64,000 nt of DNA from Streptomyces hygroscopicus (GTDB lineage: Bacteria; Actinomycetota; Actinomycetes; Streptomycetales; Streptomycetaceae), in assembly GCF_026168105.1 (NCBI RefSeq), contig NZ_LBMW01000001.1:434001-498000 (forward strand). The letters run 5' to 3'. Below are positions 35,503 to 44,339 of the stretch, in pieces (position 1 is the first letter of the stretch; every line of letters begins with the position of its first letter). The position numbers and the translations under genes are program-made. Below the pieces are notes generated by a model. It saw nothing but the letters and a program-made list of their open reading frames with translations. It made no database searches and was not told the origin of the DNA.

Positions 35503-36174
35503 ATGGCGATCATTCACCACACCACCCTCACCCCCGGCAAGCTGGAACTCCTCGCCTCCTGGCTTCCCGGTCAGCCCTGGTACAAGGGCACGGGCCGCAA
35601 GCCGTCGCTGTCCAAGTCCGGCGGGTTCCGGCTGGACGACCCGCGGGGCGAGGTCGGGATCGAGTTCATGGTGACCACCGACGACTCCGGCGACCGGCCG
35701 GTCTCCTACCACGTGCCGCTCAGCTACCGGGGGGCGCCCCTCGAGGGCGCCGAGGAGGCGCTCCTCGGCACCTCCGAACACGGCGTGCTGGGACGGCGCT
35801 GGATCTACGACGGGACCCATGACCCGGTGCTGGTGGCCCAGTTGCTGGCCCTGCTCCAGGGACGTGCCGAACCCCAGGCGCAGAGCATCAACGACACTCC
35901 CGACCCGTCCGTCACCGTCCACTTCACCGGCACCGGCGTGGCGTCGGAAGTCCTCTCCACGACGGTGGGCAACGGCCCCGACGACACCCGCCTGACCGTG
36001 GAGACCACCGCGGCCGGGGCCATCCGGCAACTGACCGTCGAGGTCGCTCGCGTCCTCCAGCCGGCCGGCAGCCCTCCGGCCGACGCCGCGGGCCATGTCA
36101 CCGCCGGCTGGCGCTTCCCGGAGGGGCAGGAGAACCGCGGCGTGTTCGCCGTGCTGCACGCCGCCACGCCCTGA
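35503..36174 (+). CDS. Maltokinase N-terminal cap-like domain protein
   Basis: A 223-residue cytoplasmic protein matching the N-terminal cap domain of maltokinase-type proteins: LTPGKLELLASWLPGQPWYKG, then FMVTTDD...YHVPLSYRGAPLEGA and GRRWIYDGTHDPVLVAQLLALL. No kinase part (no HGDLH or DxD motif) follows, so it is a free-standing cap domain. Proteins like this are often named 1,4-alpha-glucan branching proteins without evidence. A role in glycogen/maltose-1-phosphate metabolism is only a guess from the domain. Confidence 0.8.
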   Translation: MAIIHHTTLTPGKLELLASWLPGQPWYKGTGRKPSLSKSGGFRLDDPRGEVGIEFMVTTDDSGDRPVSYHVPLSYRGAPLEGAEEALLGTSEHGVLGRRWIYDGTHDPVLVAQLLALLQGRAEPQAQSINDTPDPSVTVHFTGTGVASEVLSTTVGNGPDDTRLTVETTAAGAIRQLTVEVARVLQPAGSPPADAAGHVTAGWRFPEGQENRGVFAVLHAATP

Positions 36175-36199
36175 CCCAGCCGGGTCCGGCTCACGATCC

Positions 36200-36233
36200 G
36201 GCCCGTCCGCCGTCGACCGGCGGTGGGCGGGCC
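36200..36233 (+). terminator. Hairpin after the maltokinase-N-like gene
   Basis: GGCCCG.TCCGCCG/CGGCGGTGGGCGGGCC, an interrupted stem of about 12 bp with the loop TCGAC, 26 bp beyond the stop. The rest of the gap to 36454 holds no clear gene. Confidence 0.5.
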
Positions 36234-36454
36234 GGAGGTCGTTACCGCGCCCGCAACGCCCACGTCACCTGCGCTTCCACCGGCCGATACACGGCGGACC
36301 GAAAAGAGCATGTTCTTACCAAGCCCCTGTACGTCTCATGCAAGGCGGCCCGGAAATGGCTACTTCTTCATAGTCGGATCGTGTGGTCGCGCCTTCCGCC
36401 GAGCCGGACCGACGCGACGATGACGTGACCGCGGGAGTCCTGGAAGGCACATCC

Positions 36455-38470
36455 ATGCTCAGCCCCCATTCCGAGCCGACTGCACCACCCATGGCGAAGC
36501 CGACGGCGGACGTGGCGACCGCGACCACCGTGGCCCGTCCCCGGGACGGGGAACTTCCTCCCGCGTCCAGGCCCCGGACTCCCCGGCCCGCCTACGAGCT
36601 CCCGGTACTGCTGAGCATCGCGGCGGTCGGGGCCGTGCTCTGCCTGTGGGGCATCGACCGCAGCGTCTACCACGTGTTCTACGCCAGCGCGGTACGCAGC
36701 ATGACCGACAACCCGGTCGCGTTCTTCTACGGCTCGTTCGACCCGGGCAACTCCATCACCCTGGACAAACTGCCCGGCTTCATGTGGCCTCAGGCCCTGT
36801 CGGCCCTGGTCTTCGGCTTTCACCCGTGGGCGCTGGTGCTGCCCCAGGGGATCGAGATGGTGGGCTGCGTCCTCCTGCTCCATCTGCTGGTGCGCCGCTG
36901 GGCCGGAGTCGTGGCGGGACTGCTGTCCGCCGCGTTCCTGGCGCTCACGCCGGTGACGGTGGGGCTCGGCCGGTCGATAGTGGAGGACGCGCCGTTCGTC
37001 CTGCTGCTCCTCCTGGCGGCCGAGGCCACCCAACGGGCCGTCGAACGGGCCCGGTTGCGCACGCTGCTGCTGGCCGGTGTCTGGGTGGGGGTGGCGTTCC
37101 AGTGCAAGATGCTGGAGGCCTGGGCGGTGCTGCCCGCCCTGGCCGTCACCTATCTGGTGGCGGCTCCCACGACGCTGCGGCGCAGGGCCTGGCACGTCGC
37201 CGTGGCCGGCGCGGTGAGCCTGGCGGTGTCGGTGTCCTGGATCGCCGTCGCGACGCTGACCCCCGCGCAGTCCCGCCCCTACATCGACGGCACCACGGAC
37301 AACTCGGCCTACAGCATGGTCGTGGGCTACAACTTCCTCACCCGGTTCCACTCGGTCGGCGCCGACGCGGGCGGTACGGGCAGTGTCGTCAGCGGCCAGG
37401 CCGCGCATCACGCTGCCGGTGCGAGCCGCCCCGCCATGGGCGACAGCGTGCTCAAGATGTTCAGCCCGGGCCTGGCCACGCAGACGGGGTGGCTCTACCC
37501 GCTGGCTGCGCTCGGACTGGTGTGGGGCCTCGGGGTGGCGTGGCGCCGACGCGCCGCCCGCACCGACCGGACGCTCGCCGGGTACCTGATGTGGGGCGTG
37601 TGGCTTGCCACCTTCTTCGCCGCGTTCAGCTTCGGCAGCGTCACCGGTCACACGTACTACATGGGTGTCGTCGCCGTGGCTCTGTCGGCGCTGAGCGGCG
37701 CGGGGCTGGTCAGGGCCTGGCGGGCGTGCCGGGACGGTGGCCGCCGTGCCTGGGTGCTGCCGGCGGTGACCGTCGCGAACGTCGCGTGGAGCGTGCTGCT
37801 GACACTGTCCTACCCGCACTTCCTCGGCTGGCAGGCCTACGCCGCGATCGCCCTGTGCGTCGTTTCCCTGGCGCTCCTCGTGGTCGCCCGGCCCCGGGCC
37901 GCCCGTCGGCCGCGGATCCTGGTGGCGGGCCTGGCCGTCGGTCTCGCCTCCCTGCTCCTCGTACCGACCGTGTGGTCGGCGTCGGCGCTGGCCCCGCGCT
38001 ACAACCAAGCCGGCGGTATGGGAAGGGTCGGCCCCAGCAGCCGCCCCGGCGGCGGCGGACCCTCCCGGCTCACACCGGAGCGCCGTCGGTTCCTCGCCTA
38101 TCTCACGGCCCACCGGGACGGGGCCAAGTACCTTGCCGCGGTCCCAGGTTGGAGCGACGCCTCGGCCTACGTCCTCGACGCCAACGCGTCCATGCTCCCC
38201 ATGGGCGGCTTCACCGGTCAGGTTCCGTTCCCGACGGTCGACGGGCTCCGGCAGCTGATCGACTCCGGTGAGCTGCGGTACGTCGCGCTCAAGCACCCGC
38301 GGCCGGCCGGTTCGCACCGCCCGGCCACGCCTCCCATGCCGTCGGTCGCGCGCTGGGTCAGGTCGCACTGCACGGCCGTCCCGCCGGACGCGTACGGTCC
38401 CGGTCGTCACCTGCCGCTGCTCTACCGGTGCTCCCCTGGTGCGGGAGCGTCGTCGGGCCACTCACATTGA
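36455..38470 (+). CDS. GT39/ArnT-like membrane glycosyltransferase
   Basis: A 671-residue polytopic protein with about 11-12 membrane helices and a C-terminal extracytoplasmic domain. The first loop has GSFDPGNSITLDKLPGF with the conserved Asp-Lys, and a second conserved acidic site is GRSIVEDAPF. These fit the GT-C enzymes of the PMT/ArnT type, which use a polyprenyl-phosphate sugar to glycosylate proteins or lipids outside the membrane. A Gly/Ser/Pro-rich loop (GGMGRVGPSSRPGGGG) precedes the last domain. ATG 36455 with GGAAGG upstream. Confidence 0.88.
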   Translation: MLSPHSEPTAPPMAKPTADVATATTVARPRDGELPPASRPRTPRPAYELPVLLSIAAVGAVLCLWGIDRSVYHVFYASAVRSMTDNPVAFFYGSFDPGNSITLDKLPGFMWPQALSALVFGFHPWALVLPQGIEMVGCVLLLHLLVRRWAGVVAGLLSAAFLALTPVTVGLGRSIVEDAPFVLLLLLAAEATQRAVERARLRTLLLAGVWVGVAFQCKMLEAWAVLPALAVTYLVAAPTTLRRRAWHVAVAGAVSLAVSVSWIAVATLTPAQSRPYIDGTTDNSAYSMVVGYNFLTRFHSVGADAGGTGSVVSGQAAHHAAGASRPAMGDSVLKMFSPGLATQTGWLYPLAALGLVWGLGVAWRRRAARTDRTLAGYLMWGVWLATFFAAFSFGSVTGHTYYMGVVAVALSALSGAGLVRAWRACRDGGRRAWVLPAVTVANVAWSVLLTLSYPHFLGWQAYAAIALCVVSLALLVVARPRAARRPRILVAGLAVGLASLLLVPTVWSASALAPRYNQAGGMGRVGPSSRPGGGGPSRLTPERRRFLAYLTAHRDGAKYLAAVPGWSDASAYVLDANASMLPMGGFTGQVPFPTVDGLRQLIDSGELRYVALKHPRPAGSHRPATPPMPSVARWVRSHCTAVPPDAYGPGRHLPLLYRCSPGAGASSGHSH

Positions 38471-38581
38471 CCGTGGTCGTACCCGCCTCGAACGTCTCCG
38501 GCAGCTATCAGGGCACCGTCACACATTCCTCTTGGCGTGAGGCGGCCGGCCCCGCACGATTCCACCCGGACTCCGGGGCGG

Positions 38582-39829
38582 TCAGGCCGCGGTCCCCGTC
38601 GGCGACGCGGGGGTGCCCAGGAACTCCGCCCAGCCGCCGAGCGGCGACTGTCCGGGGGCGAGGGTGCGCAACTTCCGCAGGACCGCCGGGTCCTGGGCCT
38701 CGAGCCACTCCACCAGCTGGCGGAAGGACACCATGCGTACCTCGTCATGGCCCGCGATCCGTTCGATCGCGTCCTCCACCGCGTCCATGTAGATGCCCCC
38801 GTTCCAGCGCTCGAAGTGGTTGCCCACGAAGAAGGGCGCGCGGTTGGTCTCGTAGGCGCGCCGGAAGCCGGCCAGATAGGTGTCGCGAGCCTGGGCGCGC
38901 CAGGCGTCGTACCGGGAGCGGTCGCCGAGGGGGTTTCCGCCGGACTGGTTGAACATCATGTTGTAGTCCATCGACAGGACTTGGAAGGAGTGGCCGGAGA
39001 ACGGTATGGACTGCAGCGGAAAGTCCCAGATCCGGCCGCCCTGCACCTTGCCGGGCCAGATCTGCAGACCGCCGGGCGAGCTGGCGTCGTACTTCCAGCC
39101 GAGGTCGGCAGCGGTGGGCAGCAGACTGGACTGGCCCTCCAGGCACGGGGTACGCCCGCCGATCAGTTCCTTGCGGTAGTCGAAGGGCAGCGGGTCGAGG
39201 TCGGTGAAGCCGGTGTTGGTCTTCCACTCGGTGACGAAGCGGACGGCCTGTTCGATCTCGCTGCGCCACTCGGCGGGCGACCAGCGGCGCACTCCGTCGC
39301 TGCCGCAGAAGTGCCCGTTGAAGTGGGTGCCTATCTCGTGGCCCTCCAGCCAGGCGGCACGCACCTGCTGAAGCGTGGCGTGGATGTGCCGGTCGGCGAG
39401 GTAGCCGATCGCGGAGGCGCCGACCGGGTGCTGCGGCGGACGGTAGAGGTGCTTCTTGGACTCGGGCAGCGTGTAGATGCCGCTCAGGAAGAAGGTCATC
39501 GACGCGCCGTGCCGGGCTGCGGCCTCGCGGAAGCGCGAGAAGAGCTGGTTGCTGAGTTCGCCCGCGCCGTCCCAGGAGAACACCACGAACTGCGGGGGCC
39601 GCTGACCGGGCTTCAGCCGCTCCGGCTTCGGCTGCTTGGGCTGGGCGCCGGTGTCGGCGGTGGAGCCGTCGCCGATCGGCTTCAGCGTCCGGGCCTGTGC
39701 CGTGCCCCGGCCGTCCGAGGGGCTGGCGCCGCCAAGGGACAAGCCGCCGCTGGAGCAGGCGGACAGCGCGCCCAGGGCGCCCGTCGTCGCCCCCGCCGTC
39801 AGCACACGCCTGCGTGAGATGCCGTTCAT
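38582..39829 (-). CDS. Polysaccharide deacetylase-like lipoprotein
   Basis: A 415-residue exported protein. The N-terminus joins a twin-arginine stretch (SRRRVLTAGATTG) and a lipobox (ALSACSSG), so it is probably a Tat-exported lipoprotein. The mature domain has the NodB-like strand VVFSWDGAGE with its Asp, and GHEIGTHFNGHF with the His pair expected for metal binding. It may remove acetyl groups from cell-wall or extracellular sugars. FFVGNHFERW and a C-terminal helix complete the domain. ATG at 39829. Confidence 0.85.
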   Translation of the reverse strand: MNGISRRRVLTAGATTGALGALSACSSGGLSLGGASPSDGRGTAQARTLKPIGDGSTADTGAQPKQPKPERLKPGQRPPQFVVFSWDGAGELSNQLFSRFREAAARHGASMTFFLSGIYTLPESKKHLYRPPQHPVGASAIGYLADRHIHATLQQVRAAWLEGHEIGTHFNGHFCGSDGVRRWSPAEWRSEIEQAVRFVTEWKTNTGFTDLDPLPFDYRKELIGGRTPCLEGQSSLLPTAADLGWKYDASSPGGLQIWPGKVQGGRIWDFPLQSIPFSGHSFQVLSMDYNMMFNQSGGNPLGDRSRYDAWRAQARDTYLAGFRRAYETNRAPFFVGNHFERWNGGIYMDAVEDAIERIAGHDEVRMVSFRQLVEWLEAQDPAVLRKLRTLAPGQSPLGGWAEFLGTPASPTGTAA

Positions 39830-39971
39830 GTTCGTCCCCGTTTCCTCGTCGTGCGGCTCCGCCGGAGCCTTCGTGCGGTGTCGGACGACGGGTTCGATGG
39901 GCCGGGGCGACGGAAAGATCGGGGCGCCGGGGACGTGTTGCCGTCCTGTGACAAAAGCCGGGGACGCATGG

Positions 39972-40007
39972 CGAACCCCGCTGCCCTGGAGCGGACGGCG
40001 GGGTTCG
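39972..40007 (-). terminator. Hairpin after the DUF4232 gene
   Basis: CGAACCCCGC/GCGGGGTTCG, a perfect 10-bp stem with a 16-nt loop. The 14-bp GGGTTCGTGTGAGC just beside it is duplicated (40001-40014 and 40016-40029). Confidence 0.5.
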
Positions 40008-40064
40008 TGTGAGCCGGGTTCGTGTGAGCGGGCTACTCGGCGGCGGGATGGGCGGCGGCGGGCG

Positions 40065-40787
40065 TCAGACGCCGGTGCCCGCCCTGAAGACCGACAGGAA
40101 CACGGAGGACGCATTGCCCGAGACGGGCACCGCGCCGCCCGACCACGTCACCGTCAGGGAGGCCTTCTCATCCGGCGGCGTGATCAGAATCGCCGTGGGC
40201 GTGGCCGCCGTGGCGCCGCTGACCTGGGGGTTGGAGAAGGTCAGGCCTGCCCAGGCGCTCCTGCCGGGTGCGAGGGTGATCCTCGTGGCGCCGTCGGAAC
40301 TGCGCTTGGGGTCCGGTCCCAGCTGCTTGCCCGAGGCGTCCACGAACGCGGCGCCCGGGTAGCCGTCGATCGTGCATGTGCGTCCGGAGCGGTTGGTCAG
40401 CACCAGGGGGAAGTTCTCCTGGCCGGCGCCCGGGTTGTTGGCGCCGACGGACGCGCGCAGTTCCGAGGTGTGGCAGCGGGTGCCCGTGGTGCCGCTCCCG
40501 GCCGCGGACGACGTGCCACGGGAGCCGCCCGATGCGGCGGGAGCGGCGGAAGAGTTGCCGCCCGTGCCCTTCGCGGTGCCGCTCGCCGCCGAGTTGTCAC
40601 CGGAGACGGGCTGGGCCGTACCGGGCAGCTTCTGAGGCGCACCGGTCGTGCCGTGGTCGTTGCCGCACGCGGTGAGCAGGCTCAGCGCGGCGACCGCGCC
40701 CAGCACCGACGCCATGCGTCGTGCCGTCAGGAAGGGCGCCGTGCCGTCGGGGTCCGGGCCCGGTGTGCCGCGCCGGAAGGTCACCAT
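40065..40787 (-). CDS. DUF4232 lipoprotein
   Basis: A 240-residue lipoprotein: lipobox LSLLTACGND, a ~65-residue Ser/Ala/Gly-rich linker, then a C-terminal DUF4232 beta-domain with RCHTSELRASV, VLTNRSGRTCTIDGYPGAAF and LAPGRSAWAGLTF. The two Cys residues likely form a disulfide. Function unknown; such proteins are common on the Streptomyces surface. ATG 40787 is preferred to 40793 because GAGGAG is then at normal distance. Confidence 0.85.
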   Translation of the reverse strand: MVTFRRGTPGPDPDGTAPFLTARRMASVLGAVAALSLLTACGNDHGTTGAPQKLPGTAQPVSGDNSAASGTAKGTGGNSSAAPAASGGSRGTSSAAGSGTTGTRCHTSELRASVGANNPGAGQENFPLVLTNRSGRTCTIDGYPGAAFVDASGKQLGPDPKRSSDGATRITLAPGRSAWAGLTFSNPQVSGATAATPTAILITPPDEKASLTVTWSGGAVPVSGNASSVFLSVFRAGTGV

Positions 40788-40875
40788 GTCCATGCTCCTC
40801 GAAACTCACCGCCCGCTCAGGGCGCGTGTGAACGGTGCCGTGTGCGCCGTCATCCCTGTTCGATGCGCGGGAGTG

Positions 40876-41010
40876 CGCAAAAGTTCGCGCGCATCTCGCA
40901 CTTCCCGGTTCGCGTGCATTGGCCCGCTTCCAGTCTGCGCATATCTCCCCGTTTTCCGTTCATGTGCATCTCCTGGTCTTCCGTTCGGGTGCACCTCTCC
41001 GCTTCCGTGC
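40876..41010. repeat. Degenerate tandem repeat array, period about 25 bp
   Basis: About five to six imperfect units share TTCC-GTTC-(2-3 nt)-GTGCATCTC. TTCC recurs at 40902, 40928, 40954, 40979 and 41003 (steps of 26, 26, 25 and 24 bp); GTTC is also seen at 40883. The array fills most of the 300-bp gap between the kinase stop and the DUF4232 start. No gene is convincing in it. Confidence 0.5.
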
Positions 41011-41090
41011 GGGGACGCGCCCGGTTGACGGCGGTGGCGCGCCGGGCCTCTTGCGGCGAGGGCGCGCCCCCCGCCGTTCCGTGCCGGGTG

Positions 41091-42479
41091 TCAGCCGGTC
41101 ACCCGCACCGAGTCCAGGACCCGGTCGGTCGCGTCGCTGCCGTCGCCGGCCTGCCGTATCTGGATGTACACCTGGGGCTCGCCGGCGCCGCCGGCCGGGC
41201 TGAGGGCGGCCTCCTCGACCGAGCCCTCGCCGCCCGCGCAGTCGTTCCAGGTGCGTATCGGCCCGTGCCATGCGGAGCCGCGGTAGTCGCGGCTGCCCCG
41301 GTAGTGACAGCCGGGGTGCTCCAGCGCACCCACCTTCGCGGTGAGGTCACCGTGCTCGCTCAGACCGATGAACGCGCCGTTCACCCCGGTGCCGAGGTCC
41401 TGCCAGCGCGCGAGGTCGCCGGCGACGACGAGGGCCGGTTCATTCCCTGCGGACAGGCCCAGCGCCTTCGGGTTCCAGCCCGCGTCACGCAGCTGACGGC
41501 CCCAGGACGCGGGCACGGCGGCCTCGATCCGTCCGGTGGCGTCCTGGACCTTGACGTCCGCCGCCGCGGCGGGCTGCCGCAGCATCAGCGTGGCGGTGAC
41601 CGCGGTGGCACCCGCGACGGCCACGGCGGCCACCGCGAGGACCACGACCCCCGAACGGCGGCGGGACCTCCCGGGCGCCGTCGCGCAGAACTCCCCCGCG
41701 AGCCGGTCGAGTTCCCCGGCGAAGGCCTCCGCGGTCGGCCAGCGCCGGTCGCGGTCGGGCTCCATGGCCCGCAGCAGTGCCCGCTGGACCCCGGACGGCA
41801 GACCGGGGCGCAGCCGGTCGGGGCGCTGGACCCTGCCGGGCGGGGCGGGGACCGTGCCGGTGACGAGGTGATAGCCGAGGGCGCCCAGGCTGTAGACGTC
41901 CGCGCGCGCGTCGATGCCACTGCCGGGTTCGGTCTGCTCGGGCGGTGCGTACCCGGCGGAGCCCGCGGCCATGGTCAGTCCGGAGGCCTGGGCCAGGCTC
42001 TTGGCCAGGCCCAGGTCCGCGAGCAGCAGCCGGGTGGAGCCGTCGGGCGCGGTCCGCATGAGGACGTTGGACGGCTTGATGTCCCGGTGCACGATCCCGG
42101 CGTCATGCAGCGCTGCCGCGGCGCGTGCGGCGGCGGCGGTCAGTCGCATGGCCTCGGCGACGGGGAGCGGGCCGCCGGTGAGCCGGTCGGCGAGGGTACC
42201 GTCGTCGGCGTACTCCATGACGAAGTAGGGCCTGCCGTCGGGGAGTTCACCGATGTCGTAGACCTGGACGACCCGGCTGGAGCCGGCCCGGCGCAGCAGA
42301 CGGGCCTCGGACAGGAAACGCTCCCGGATGTCCAGCCGGTCGGCCCAGTTCTCGGCGAGCACCTTCACCGCCACGGGCGCCTCGAGCACGTCGTCGTGGG
42401 CGAGCCAGACAACACCGAAGGCGCCGCCGCCCAGGCGTCGATCCAGGCGGTAGCGGTCGATGCGCTCCAGGGACTGCAT
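41091..42479 (-). CDS. Receptor-like Ser/Thr protein kinase
   Basis: A 462-residue Hanks-type kinase. The catalytic domain (about 9-260) has GGGAFGVVWLA, the Lys in APVAVKVLAE, VHRDIKPSNVLM and ADLGLAKS (DLG instead of DFG). GSAGYAPPEQ is the usual activation-segment end. A membrane helix (SGVVVLAVAAVAVAGATAV, about 272-290) leads to a ~165-residue extracytoplasmic sensor domain. It should phosphorylate cytoplasmic targets in response to an outside signal. Only 46 bp separate it from the divergent sigma factor gene, so the two may act together (inference). Confidence 0.92.
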   Translation of the reverse strand: MQSLERIDRYRLDRRLGGGAFGVVWLAHDDVLEAPVAVKVLAENWADRLDIRERFLSEARLLRRAGSSRVVQVYDIGELPDGRPYFVMEYADDGTLADRLTGGPLPVAEAMRLTAAAARAAAALHDAGIVHRDIKPSNVLMRTAPDGSTRLLLADLGLAKSLAQASGLTMAAGSAGYAPPEQTEPGSGIDARADVYSLGALGYHLVTGTVPAPPGRVQRPDRLRPGLPSGVQRALLRAMEPDRDRRWPTAEAFAGELDRLAGEFCATAPGRSRRRSGVVVLAVAAVAVAGATAVTATLMLRQPAAAADVKVQDATGRIEAAVPASWGRQLRDAGWNPKALGLSAGNEPALVVAGDLARWQDLGTGVNGAFIGLSEHGDLTAKVGALEHPGCHYRGSRDYRGSAWHGPIRTWNDCAGGEGSVEEAALSPAGGAGEPQVYIQIRQAGDGSDATDRVLDSVRVTG

Positions 42480-42525
42480 GTGACTATCATGCCTGGTCTC
42501 GGATCGACATCGAGGGGAGCACCCA

Positions 42526-43077
42526 GTGGTGGATGCCGCGGACACCGAGGAACTCGCTCGGCGCGCGGCGGCGGGTGACGGGGCGGCTCTGGACGCGCTG
42601 CTCCAGCACATCCGGCCGGAGGTGTTGCGGCGCTGCGGACGGTTCCTGCCGTGCCGTGAGGACGCCGAGGAGGCCGCGCAGGACGTGCTGTTGCAGGTGG
42701 CGCGGCGGATCACCACGTTCCAGGGCCGCAGTCGGTTCAGCACCTGGCTGTACACGGTGGTCGCCAACTGTGCCCGGCAGAAGTACCGGGAGCTGAAGCG
42801 GCGGGCTGCCGAGCAGCCGGCGACCATCGACGCGGCGCAGTATGTGGATCCGCGCACGACCAGCGTGATCGCCGGGTCCCGCGTCGATCTGCTGGAGGCC
42901 CTGGAGCGGCTGGAGCGCGAACATCCGCACCTGGTGGCGCCGTTGGTCTACCGGGACATCTGCCAGCTGGAGTACACGGAGGCCGCCGAGCGCGTCGGCG
43001 TCCCGCTGGGCACGTTGAAGTCCCGTCTGCACGAGGCACGCAAGCAGGTCAGGCCGTGGCTGACCGGCGGCGTGTGA
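42526..43077 (+). CDS. ECF-type RNA polymerase sigma factor
   Basis: A 183-residue sigma factor. Region 2 covers about residues 25-95 (FLPCREDAEEAAQDVLLQVA, then RSRFSTWLYTVVANCARQKY). Region 4 covers about 125-175 (LVYRDICQLEYTEAAERVGV, then PLGTLKSRLHEARKQVR). GAGGGGAG precedes the GTG at 42526. No anti-sigma gene is next to it; instead a receptor kinase is divergent, a layout seen where kinase phosphorylation controls the sigma factor. Confidence 0.9.
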   Translation: MVDAADTEELARRAAAGDGAALDALLQHIRPEVLRRCGRFLPCREDAEEAAQDVLLQVARRITTFQGRSRFSTWLYTVVANCARQKYRELKRRAAEQPATIDAAQYVDPRTTSVIAGSRVDLLEALERLEREHPHLVAPLVYRDICQLEYTEAAERVGVPLGTLKSRLHEARKQVRPWLTGGV

Positions 43078-43100
43078 GGCAGCGGGGGATCACCTGCCGA

Positions 43101-43154
43101 GGGGCGGTACGCGCGTCCCGTACCGCCCCGGCGCGCGTCCCGTACCGCCCCGGC
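43101..43154. terminator. Terminator with a duplicated 3' arm
   Basis: GGGGCGGTAC (43101-43110) pairs perfectly with GTACCGCCCC (43120-43129) over a 9-nt loop. A 22-bp segment including the loop and the right arm (43111-43132) is exactly repeated at 43133-43154, so the left arm has two possible partners. It lies between the convergent sigma factor and aldo/keto reductase genes. Confidence 0.7.
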
Positions 43155-43171
43155 CGCGATGTGACGGTTCG

Positions 43172-44140
43172 TCAGTGGCCGCGGATGGCGTGCGGTTTGT
43201 ACGGCTCCTCGAGCGCCTGGGCCTCCTTGTCGCTGAGCGCGACGTCAAGTGCCCCGACCGCGTCGTCGATGTGGTGCGCTTTGGTGACGCCGACGATGGG
43301 TGCGGCCACGGTGCTCTGCCGCAGCAGCCAGGCGAGGGCGACCTGGGCGCGTGGGACGCCCCGCTGCGCGGCGACGGCGGCCAGCGCCTCGACCACGGCC
43401 CGGTCGCCCTCCTGGTAGAGCCCCTTGCCGTACTCGTCGGTGCGGCTGCGCTCGGTGGTGTCGTCCCAGTCCCGGGTCAGACGCCCGCGGGCGAGCGGGC
43501 TCCAGGGCAGGACGCCGACGCCCTGGTCCGCGCAGAGCGGCAGCATCTCGCGTTCCTCCTCGCGGTAGAGGAGGTTGTAGTGGTTCTGCATCGAGACGAA
43601 CCGCGTCCAGCCGTGCAGCCGGGCCGTGTACTGGGCCTTGGAGAACTGCCAGGCGTACATGGAACTCGCCCCGATGTAGCGGGCCTTGCCCGCCTTGACC
43701 ACGTCGTGCAGGGCCTCCATCGTCTCCTCGATCGGGGTGAGGGGGTCCCAGCGGTGGATCTGGTAGAGGTCGACGTAGTCGGTGCCGAGGCGGCGCAGGC
43801 TGTGGTCGATCTCCGTCATGATCGCCTTGCGGGACAGGCCGCCGCCGTTGGGCCCCGGCCGCATCCTGCCGTGCACCTTCGTCGCCAGCACGATGTCGTC
43901 GCGGCGGGCGTGTTCGGCGAGCGCCCGGCCGACGATCTCCTCGCTCGTACCGTCCGAATAGACGTTCGCCGTGTCGAAGAAGGTGATGCCGGCGTCGAGT
44001 GCGCGGCGGATCAGGGGGAGGGACGCCTCCTCGTCGAGGCTCCACGGTGAACGGCCGCGCTCCGGGATGCCGAAGCTCATGCAGCCCAGGCAGATCCGGG
44101 ACACGTCGAGACCCGTCGAACCGAGCTTCACGTATTCCAT
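43172..44140 (-). CDS. Aldo/keto reductase
   Basis: A 322-residue (beta/alpha)8-barrel NADP-dependent oxidoreductase. The catalytic tetrad is visible: Asp and Tyr in FFDTANVYSDG, Lys in VLATKVHG, His in YQIHRWD. The cofactor end reads IVGVTKAHHIDDAV. It reduces aldehydes or ketones; this subgroup resembles YajO/tas-like members. Start ATG 44140 with AGGAG in front. The following 200 bp (44141-44339) show no gene. Confidence 0.92.
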   Translation of the reverse strand: MEYVKLGSTGLDVSRICLGCMSFGIPERGRSPWSLDEEASLPLIRRALDAGITFFDTANVYSDGTSEEIVGRALAEHARRDDIVLATKVHGRMRPGPNGGGLSRKAIMTEIDHSLRRLGTDYVDLYQIHRWDPLTPIEETMEALHDVVKAGKARYIGASSMYAWQFSKAQYTARLHGWTRFVSMQNHYNLLYREEEREMLPLCADQGVGVLPWSPLARGRLTRDWDDTTERSRTDEYGKGLYQEGDRAVVEALAAVAAQRGVPRAQVALAWLLRQSTVAAPIVGVTKAHHIDDAVGALDVALSDKEAQALEEPYKPHAIRGH

Positions 44141-44339
44141 GCGACTCCTGCTTTCCCTCGTGGTGGAGCCGGGCACCGTAACCGCGCGGGCACGGCCCCT
44201 CACGGCCCGCGCTGCGGCACCGGCGCCCCCGGCGACGTGTTCCCTTCCCACCCTGGCTGCCGTGAAGCCCGGACGCCACGGCTCCGGCGGCCCGCACCGC
44301 GCCTCGGCCCCGCGCCCGCGCCGTTGCGCTTGCCCCGGT

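Noticed and set aside
40876..41010. Repeat array considered as CRISPR
   Set aside because: Units are degenerate along their whole length with no conserved repeat/variable spacer pattern, and no cas genes are present.
39636..42578. 980-codon plus-strand open frame
   Set aside because: It crosses three minus-strand genes and the repeat array and has no protein-like features; high GC removes stops.
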